Origin: an uncultured Ruminococcus sp.
GTDB lineage: Bacteria > Bacillota > Clostridia > Oscillospirales > Acutalibacteraceae
Direction of reading: 5' to 3'
DNA length: 9,123 nucleotides
Assembly (NCBI GenBank): GCA_902773035.1
Contig: CACYDB010000038.1
Location: 1 to 9,123, forward strand
The notes below the pieces were generated by a model. The model did not search any database, had not been told where the DNA came from, and saw only the letters and a program-made list of their open reading frames with translations. This document shows positions 5,056 through 9,123 of the stretch, piece by piece. Each line of letters opens with the position of its first letter. The stretch's first letter is position 1. The translations under genes and the position numbers were made by a program.

Positions 5056-5304
5056 TCACGCCTGAGCGCTGAATTTTTGTCTGACCGAGTTGAGCTTGTT
5101 GCAATCCGCCTCATCAGAAGGATACCAGCCCTTAGCCTGCATTTTCAGGTAGATTTTATCCTGCATATCAAGCGAGCTGTTCAGCGAGCCCGTAAAAGCC
5201 GCGTGAACGTCTGTTGTTGATGACTCAATCGCGCCGTGCATATACAGGTCGCACGCGCCCTTCTCAAGCATAAGCATATTTTCCATTAAGCTTCTGTCGT
5301 CCAT
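5056..5304 (-). CDS. CotF-family spore coat protein
   Basis: An 82-residue protein matching the C-terminal domain of the Coat_F family: an N-terminal MENMLMLEKGACDLYMHGAI helix (7-26), a second helix TDVHAAFTGSLNSSLDMQDKIY (31-52), and the conserved MQAKGWYPSDEA turn (55-66). The fold is a ferritin-like helical bundle. In Bacillus, CotF is processed and deposited in the spore coat, so the gene suggests the host can sporulate. The ATG at 5302-5304 has a perfect AGGAGG overlapping the previous gene's TAG stop, so the two are translationally linked (9-nt gap). Expression would normally be mother-cell specific. I see no clear sigma-E/K promoter next to it. Confidence 0.85.
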   Translation of the reverse strand: MDDRSLMENMLMLEKGACDLYMHGAIESSTTDVHAAFTGSLNSSLDMQDKIYLKMQAKGWYPSDEADCNKLNSVRQKFSAQA

Positions 5305-5313
5305 ATTTACCTC

Positions 5314-5487
5314 CTAAAGCAAGCCGTAGATGTTCTGAAATATTTCCTTGTGCCGCCGCTCCATATCCTGAGCGAAGCCCTTGAGCTCGCCGTCCTGAAG
5401 CTGTGACGAAAGCTCGCGGCACTGAGTCTGATAATACTGCTCGTGACCGAGCGCGTCCTCTACATAGAGGAGTTCCTTAGATGTCAT
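5314..5487 (-). CDS. Small spore-coat-like partner protein upstream of the CotF homologue
   Basis: A 57-residue helical protein, MTSKELLYVEDALGHEQ onward, with a C-terminal ERRHKEIFQNIYGLL helix. Small proteins of this kind commonly precede CotF homologues in Clostridia and resemble half of the same helical bundle. The two products may form a heteromer equivalent to the longer CotF of bacilli; this is inference. The frame is open to 5553, but the ATG at 5485-5487 is preferred because AAAGGCGG (5495-5502) lies 7 nt upstream and the extra residues resemble nothing. No terminator separates it from the permease gene 67 nt upstream, where a small stem CGGCA/TGCCG lacks a T run, so partial cotranscription is possible. 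Confidence 0.72.
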   Translation of the reverse strand: MTSKELLYVEDALGHEQYYQTQCRELSSQLQDGELKGFAQDMERRHKEIFQNIYGLL

Positions 5488-5554
5488 AAAAAATCCGCCT
5501 TTCATAATTTCGGCAAGCCTGCCGTTGAAATTATTATAGACGGAAATTTTCAAA

Positions 5555-6433
5555 TTATTCTTTTTTATCGAAAGCCCTGCGGTTGTTATACAAAAACATC
5601 ACGATCGCCATAACGACGATGATCACGTAGCCGATGACCGAGAACAAATCGGGAATGTCGGCGAATACGAAAAAGCCCAGCGCCGAGGCAAAAATAATCT
5701 GGCTGTAGTCGTAGATCGAGATCTCCCTCGCGGGAGCGTAGGTATAGGCGGCTGTGATCGAGAACTGTCCTCCCGCCGCGGTAAGTCCCGCCAGAATCAG
5801 CATAATGAGCTGATACGGTGTGAACATTTTGAAATTGAATATCATCAGCGGTATCATCGCGATGCAGCTCACGCCCGAGAAAAACAGAACGATAAAGCTG
5901 CCCTTCTCTCCCCTTTTGCCGAGAGCGCGAACCATCGAGTAAGCCGCGCCGGCGGCGGCTCCGCCCGCAAAGCCGCATAAGGACGGGAGAAAATCGGCGT
6001 TCGCAAAGCTCGGCTTAACGACGAACATCGCGCCGAAGAAGGCTCCGAGCAGTATCAGAACCTGCGGCAGCTTTAGCTTTTCCTTTAAGAATATCAGTGA
6101 GAACGCCACCGCGAAGAACGGCGACATCTTGTTGAGAATCGACGCGTCGCCGAGTGCAAGGTGGTCAACGGCGTAGAAGTTGCCGAGGATACCGAGCGTA
6201 CCCGCAAGCGAGCGGCCTATCAGCAAAGGCAGGTTTTCCTTATGAAAATGAAAGCTCTGCCTGTCCTTGATCATAATGACGAGCGCGAAGATAAAAGCGA
6301 TAAAATTGCGGAAAAAGCCCTTCTCAGCGGTCGGCAGATCTCCCGAGAGCCGCACGAACATATTCATCAGCGCGAAGCACAGCGCCGACAATATAATAAA
6401 AAGTATTCCCAAATTCTTCCTGCTGACTTTCAA
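5555..6433 (-). CDS. EamA/DMT-superfamily permease
   Basis: A 292-residue integral membrane protein with about ten hydrophobic segments arranged as two EamA repeats (roughly residues 8-141 and 155-283), the layout of drug/metabolite transporters. LGILFIILSALCFALMNMFV opens the first repeat, and ALGDASILNKMSPFFAVAFS the end of it. The glycine/alanine-rich FAGGAAAGAAYSMVRAL begins the second. The substrate cannot be told from sequence; family members export amino acids, metabolites or drugs. The frame is open to 6481, but I start at the TTG at 6431-6433, which has GGAGG (6442-6446) at good spacing. Upstream start codons have no ribosome-binding site and would fall in the promoter. The C-terminus is a short basic tail. 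Its own promoter faces the DUF1292 promoter. Confidence 0.87.
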   Translation of the reverse strand: MKVSRKNLGILFIILSALCFALMNMFVRLSGDLPTAEKGFFRNFIAFIFALVIMIKDRQSFHFHKENLPLLIGRSLAGTLGILGNFYAVDHLALGDASILNKMSPFFAVAFSLIFLKEKLKLPQVLILLGAFFGAMFVVKPSFANADFLPSLCGFAGGAAAGAAYSMVRALGKRGEKGSFIVLFFSGVSCIAMIPLMIFNFKMFTPYQLIMLILAGLTAAGGQFSITAAYTYAPAREISIYDYSQIIFASALGFFVFADIPDLFSVIGYVIIVVMAIVMFLYNNRRAFDKKE

Positions 6434-6452
6434 AATCTTCGCCTCCGTAAAA

Positions 6453-6481
6453 ATAATAGCACAACAGACGCTTTTTTGCAA
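6453..6481 (-). promoter_or_regulatory. Promoter of the EamA permease gene
   Basis: On the minus strand, TTGCAA (6476-6481) lies 17 bp from TATTAT (6453-6458), with TGC before the -10 (extended -10). It is back to back with the DUF1292 promoter; the two -35 elements are only 17 bp apart, so they may compete for polymerase. Confidence 0.6.
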
Positions 6482-6498
6482 TTGTCAAAAATTCGGGC

Positions 6499-6527
6499 TT
6501 GCAATTTTTTATAAAATAAGGTACAAT
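6499..6527 (+). promoter_or_regulatory. Promoter of the DUF1292 gene
   Basis: TTGCAA (6499-6504) lies 17 bp from TACAAT (6522-6527). The predicted start is near 6534, giving a leader of about 25 nt that includes GGGAGG. Confidence 0.65.
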
Positions 6528-6558
6528 GCAAATATGTTTTTAAAGGGAGGAAAGACTT

Positions 6559-6855
6559 ATGGCAGATAACATCAAAAACGAAGAAATAAACGAGGAAATC
6601 ATAATCATTGAGCTCACCGACGACGAGGGAGTAACCACTGAGTTTGAGTATCTCGACACGATCTCATTCGAGGGCGAGGAATACGTTGTACTCATTGAGA
6701 ATATCGAGGAAGCGGACGGCGTGATCATTCTGAAGATCGTATCCGTAGACGACGAGAACGAAACCTACGAGGGCGTTGAGGACGAGGAAACAGTTCAGAA
6801 GGTATACGAAATCTTCCGCGAGAACCGCAAGGACGATTTTGAGTTTACAGACTGA
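6559..6855 (+). CDS. DUF1292 family protein (YrzB-like), acidic
   Basis: A 98-residue, strongly acidic protein of the DUF1292 family: an N-terminal IIIIELTDDEGVTTEFEYLDTISFEGEEYVVL core (15-46) followed by EADGVIILKIV (51-61) and a C-terminal helix ETVQKVYEIFREN (77-89). The family is widespread in Firmicutes, often beside ruvX/yqgF, and its function is not established. Here it stands alone, divergent from a permease gene, so context adds no function. It is the only gene on the plus strand. The ATG has GGGAGG (6545-6550) 8 nt upstream, its own promoter, and a strong terminator 11 nt after the stop. The run of Glu/Asp is typical of the family. Confidence 0.9.
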   Translation: MADNIKNEEINEEIIIIELTDDEGVTTEFEYLDTISFEGEEYVVLIENIEEADGVIILKIVSVDDENETYEGVEDEETVQKVYEIFRENRKDDFEFTD

Positions 6856-6865
6856 GTAAAGGCAG

Positions 6866-6893
6866 AAGCAGGGAGCAAGTTCCCTGCTTTTTT
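6866..6893 (+). terminator. Rho-independent terminator of the DUF1292 gene
   Basis: Arms AAGCAGGGA/TCCCTGCTT (6866-6874 and 6881-6889) with a 6-nt loop are followed by a six-base T run (6888-6893). Classic form. Confidence 0.9.
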
Positions 6894-6910
6894 ATTTGCA
6901 ACGCAAATTT

Positions 6911-7035
6911 CATTCGCCGCAGGCGATTTTCATTCTTCATTCGCTAAGCGAATTTCATTTATTATTAATGAAGAATGAAATTACTTCGTAATGAAATAAT
7001 GCTCCGCATAATGATATTAATCGCAAGCGATTAAT
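6911..7035. repeat. Hairpin-mosaic intergenic repeat, copy B
   Basis: A non-coding block is packed with short palindromes. TCGCC-GCA-GGCGA is near 6913-6926, ATTCGC-TAA-GCGAAT about 6939-6953, and ATTAC-TTC-GTAAT about 6980-6992. A 9-bp stem ATTAATCGC/GCGATTAAT with a 2-nt centre is at 7016-7035. A longer 14-bp inverted repeat, TTTCATTCTTCATT (6928-6941) with its exact complement at 6967-6980, encloses the second hairpin. The same 14-mer, followed by an ATTCGC stem, occurs in the block at 2063-2119. The block sits between two converging terminators. The palindromes differ from each other, so this is not a CRISPR array; a dispersed intergenic repeat or decayed MITE-like element fits better. 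Confidence 0.6.
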
Positions 7036-7046
7036 AACTTACCACT

Positions 7047-7076
7047 AAAAAAGGAGTCGTCAGCCGACGACTCCTT
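7047..7076 (-). terminator. Rho-independent terminator of the L,D-transpeptidase gene
   Basis: An 11-bp stem AAGGAGTCGTC/GACGACTCCTT (7051-7061 and 7066-7076) with a 4-nt loop is followed on the minus strand by a six-base T run (7047-7052). A shorter TTTT follows on the plus strand, so it may also stop plus-strand transcripts. Confidence 0.9.
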
Positions 7077-7081
7077 TTCAA

Positions 7082-8923
7082 TTAGTAAACTATAACCGGC
7101 ATACCTACATAAGCCTTGGAGTAGACCTTGGAAACTGCCGCGAGCGGTGTGTTTACACAGCCGTGCGAGCCGTTGCCCTTGTAGATCGAACCGCCGAACG
7201 CCGAACGCCATGTCGCGTCGTGGATACCCTGACCGTCGCTTGTGAAGCCGAGCCAGTAGTTGACCGTTGTATCCCAGCTTGAACCGCCGTATGATCCGCG
7301 AAGTCTCGCGGGCGATTTCTTGCTGATAACATGGTGCAGACCCTTGGTGGTCATACGGTCGCCGATGTTACCCGTAACAACGGGTGTTGAAACGTAGAGC
7401 TTGTTGTTTACGTACATAAACAGCATCTGGGTGTCGATGCTTACCTCAACCCATGTGCCCGAGGGTGCGCTGCCGTACAGCGAGTTTGACTTCGCCTTGA
7501 CCGCTACCTTCTTAGAGCCGCCGTAAAGCTTTTCGTTAGCAACGAGCTTATAGGGCTTGACCGCGAACTTGTAAACCTTGCCTGTCTTGAGTCGGTTGGA
7601 GAAGTAAGCGCAGTTTGTGGTAGTTGTAAGGCTTCTCCAGCTTCCGTTAGCTCTCTGAACGAACACCTCATAGCCTGACGCGCCGTATACCTGAGTCCAC
7701 GCGAGAAGCGCTTTGTTGAGGAAGGACTTTGCGGAGAGATCGGTGATGCCCTTGATGCCCGCCGATGAGGATACTATCTTCATCGGACCCGCGTAATTCT
7801 TCTTGTTATATGTACGAACGCCTCTTACCTTGTAGACGTAGTCCGCGCCCGTAGTGATATTCTTGTCTGTATATCTTCTCGACTTGAGAGTGGCGATAAG
7901 CTTTTCCTTAGCGCTGCCGCTCTTTTTGTAGAGCTCATACTTTGTAGCCTTGGGAACCTTGCTCCAGGCGAGCTTGATAGCCTTGGCGCCTACGCTCTTA
8001 GTGATGAACTTCTCGGGAGCGAGAAGCTTTGTCATAGTCTTTTTGCCCTTACCGTTGCTGTAGGAGAGGTACTTGCTCTTTTTGCAGCAAACGATGATCT
8101 TGTACTTGTAAACAGTACCCGAGCTGAGCTCCTTATCTGTAAAGCCTGTCTTTTTAGTCTGACCGTAGTACAGATAACCCTGCATCTTGCCCTTTGAGTT
8201 TTCAACGCTGCGGTATACAAGATACTTGGCGGCGAACTTGCTCTTAGACCACTGAACCTTGAGAGAGTCGCTCTTCTTGTCCTTGATAACAACCTTGTTG
8301 ACCTCGGGAGCCTGAGTCAAGTCAGTGAAGTAAACAGGAGCGCTGTTTGTAGTATAATCCTTTGTTACGCGGTAAGCGTAGATTCTGTATCTGTAAACAG
8401 TTGCGGGGTTAAGACCCTTGTTCTTAAAGCTCTTTGTATTAGCGCCCGTTGTTTTAACGGTCACATAATCGCCGTACTTGCCGTTTGAGCCGAGAGTCGC
8501 GCGCTGGATAACGTACTTTGTAGCGTTTGCGCTGAGGCTCCAGCTCAGGCTTGCGGTAGTTCTCGCTAATTTAGCGATGAAGTTCTTAACCTTCGCGGGT
8601 GTGATTTTCTTGATCTGAGTGGGAGGCTGAGTCGTGGGCTGAGTAGCCTCTGTGGTGGGCTGAGTAGCCTGAGTTGTAGACTCTGTAGCCTCCGTAGTGG
8701 GCTCTGTAGCCTCGGTAGTAGGCTCGGTAGACTCTGTAGAACCGGTGGGCTCTGTTGATTCAACAGGCTCTGTAGTTACCTCCTGAGTAGCCTCGACGTC
8801 GAGTGCGCGAGCCTTGGGAGCGCCTGTCTTTTGAGGCGCCTCCGCCGCGCTGACGGAGAAGGAGAAAGGAACTACAGTCGCTATAAGCATAACCGATAAT
8901 ACGATCGCAACAAATTTTTTCAT
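7082..8923 (-). CDS. Secreted L,D-transpeptidase (YkuD) with FN3-like repeats
   Basis: A 613-residue exported wall enzyme. A signal peptide covers residues 1-27 (KK, hydrophobic core, cleavage near VSA-AEAP). A Thr/Glu/Gln/Pro-rich linker follows (about 46-103), then four FN3-like beta domains, roughly 108-200, 205-298, 302-385 and 390-475, each with the core pattern LxWSxxxxATKYxxxR or a variant and a Y-x-Y/F strand near its end. A C-terminal YkuD domain runs from about 489 to the end. The catalytic motif is SHGCVN (586-591) with nucleophile C589 and the upstream H568 in GIHDATWR. YkuD enzymes make 3-3 peptidoglycan cross-links or attach proteins to the wall. No LPXTG or transmembrane anchor is present; the Lys-rich FN3 repeats may hold the enzyme in the anionic wall, which is inference. 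The ATG at 8921-8923 has only a weak AGAAAGAAG site. Monocistronic, with its own promoter and terminator. Confidence 0.93.
   Translation of the reverse strand: MKKFVAIVLSVMLIATVVPFSFSVSAAEAPQKTGAPKARALDVEATQEVTTEPVESTEPTGSTESTEPTTEATEPTTEATESTTQATQPTTEATQPTTQPPTQIKKITPAKVKNFIAKLARTTASLSWSLSANATKYVIQRATLGSNGKYGDYVTVKTTGANTKSFKNKGLNPATVYRYRIYAYRVTKDYTTNSAPVYFTDLTQAPEVNKVVIKDKKSDSLKVQWSKSKFAAKYLVYRSVENSKGKMQGYLYYGQTKKTGFTDKELSSGTVYKYKIIVCCKKSKYLSYSNGKGKKTMTKLLAPEKFITKSVGAKAIKLAWSKVPKATKYELYKKSGSAKEKLIATLKSRRYTDKNITTGADYVYKVRGVRTYNKKNYAGPMKIVSSSAGIKGITDLSAKSFLNKALLAWTQVYGASGYEVFVQRANGSWRSLTTTTNCAYFSNRLKTGKVYKFAVKPYKLVANEKLYGGSKKVAVKAKSNSLYGSAPSGTWVEVSIDTQMLFMYVNNKLYVSTPVVTGNIGDRMTTKGLHHVISKKSPARLRGSYGGSSWDTTVNYWLGFTSDGQGIHDATWRSAFGGSIYKGNGSHGCVNTPLAAVSKVYSKAYVGMPVIVY
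8633..8716 (-). repeat. Four tandem 21-bp units encoding a TEATEPT-type heptad in the linker
   Basis: Residues 70-97 of the L,D-transpeptidase are four 7-residue units: TEATEPT, TEATEST, TQATQPT, TEATQPT. They give a 21-bp in-frame tandem repeat. Unit number can change without frameshift, so linker length may vary between strains. Likely an extended, possibly O-glycosylated spacer. Confidence 0.75.
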
Positions 8924-8977
8924 ATAAGCAACTTCTTTCTCATTAAATTAATACTTTTTCATTTATGTATCAAAGCT

Positions 8978-9006
8978 ATTTTACCGCTAAAAACCTGCTT
9001 TTTCAA
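8978..9006 (-). promoter_or_regulatory. Promoter of the L,D-transpeptidase gene
   Basis: On the minus strand, TTGAAA (9001-9006) lies 17 bp from TAAAAT (8978-8983). The predicted start is near 8971, giving a leader of about 48 nt. It has the same two hexamers and spacing as the ybaK promoter. Confidence 0.72.
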
Positions 9007-9123
9007 GGCTTTTTTGAAAATTTATCAATGTATACAAATTTTGGATTGTCGGCGAGAATTTTCTGCCATTTGCACAAAGAACGCTTGGTCAAAATGTAAA
9101 TATTGCACAATAAATGTCGCCGA
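9007..9123. other. Intergenic region upstream of the L,D-transpeptidase promoter
   Basis: No gene is seen. It holds TTGCACAA twice in direct orientation (9070-9077 and 9103-9110), a TGTATACAA element (9029-9037) close to the palindrome at 4840-4849, and a 7-bp inverted repeat TCGGCGA/TCGCCGA (9049-9055 and 9117-9123) cut by the window edge. These may be regulatory sites for a gene beyond the window. Confidence 0.35.

Noticed and set aside
5488..5553. Longer coat-like protein starting at 5553
   Set aside because: It would begin 2 nt past the permease stop without a ribosome-binding site; AAAGGCGG marks the ATG at 5487.
6434..6481. Longer N-terminus for the EamA permease starting at TTG 6481
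   Set aside because: The extra 16 residues would be encoded across the promoter -10 and -35, while a strong GGAGG precedes the TTG at 6433.
6911..7035. CRISPR array
   Set aside because: The repeated units are palindromes of differing sequence with no constant direct repeat and spacer pattern, and no cas genes are nearby.

Overview
The window looks like a chromosomal segment of a spore-forming, low-to-moderate-GC Firmicute of class Clostridia. A Ruminococcus/Oscillospiraceae-type gut anaerobe is my best guess. The clues are the rlmH-walJ neighbourhood, a CotF-type spore coat gene pair, a Lys-rich FN3/L,D-transpeptidase wall protein, strong sigma-A promoters with AT-rich spacers, and frequent TTG starts. 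Everything except one small acidic gene is on the minus strand, so transcription runs right to left.

Layout, left to right. (1) 1-1416: a minus-strand operon ybaK-walJ-rlmH (rlmH cut by the window edge) with a near-consensus promoter. (2) 1421-2005: a BrnT/BrnA toxin-antitoxin locus in which the toxin frame carries an in-frame TAA at codon 12 while the antitoxin is intact. (3) 2028-3621: metY, a PLP-dependent O-acetylhomoserine sulfhydrylase, preceded by a 143-nt leader. The leader encodes a 14-residue peptide with two adjacent Cys codons, and its RNA is perfectly complementary over 10 nt to the metY ribosome-binding region. (4) 3654-4887: a MarR-type regulator followed by a YbeY-family protein that has lost most of the catalytic and zinc-binding residues. 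They lie behind two consensus promoters with palindromic candidate operators. (5) 5018-6481: an EamA-type permease followed by two small spore-coat-like proteins. (6) 6499-6893: a divergent DUF1292 gene on the plus strand. (7) 6911-7076: a block of small palindromes related to one at 2063-2119, between convergent terminators. (8) 7082-9006: a secreted L,D-transpeptidase with a Thr/Glu/Gln/Pro linker, four FN3-like repeats and a C-terminal YkuD domain.

The strongest candidate for an undescribed system is the metY leader. Its geometry fits cysteine-sensing translational attenuation. A ribosome stalled at the Cys-Cys pair would cover the anti-Shine-Dalgarno segment and free the metY start, while a ribosome that finishes the peptide would let the segment close over it. 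This is an inference from sequence; a competing DNA-operator reading is also recorded. Second-tier items are the nonsense-broken brnT beside an intact antitoxin, the degenerate YbeY under a MarR regulator, and the palindrome-mosaic repeats.
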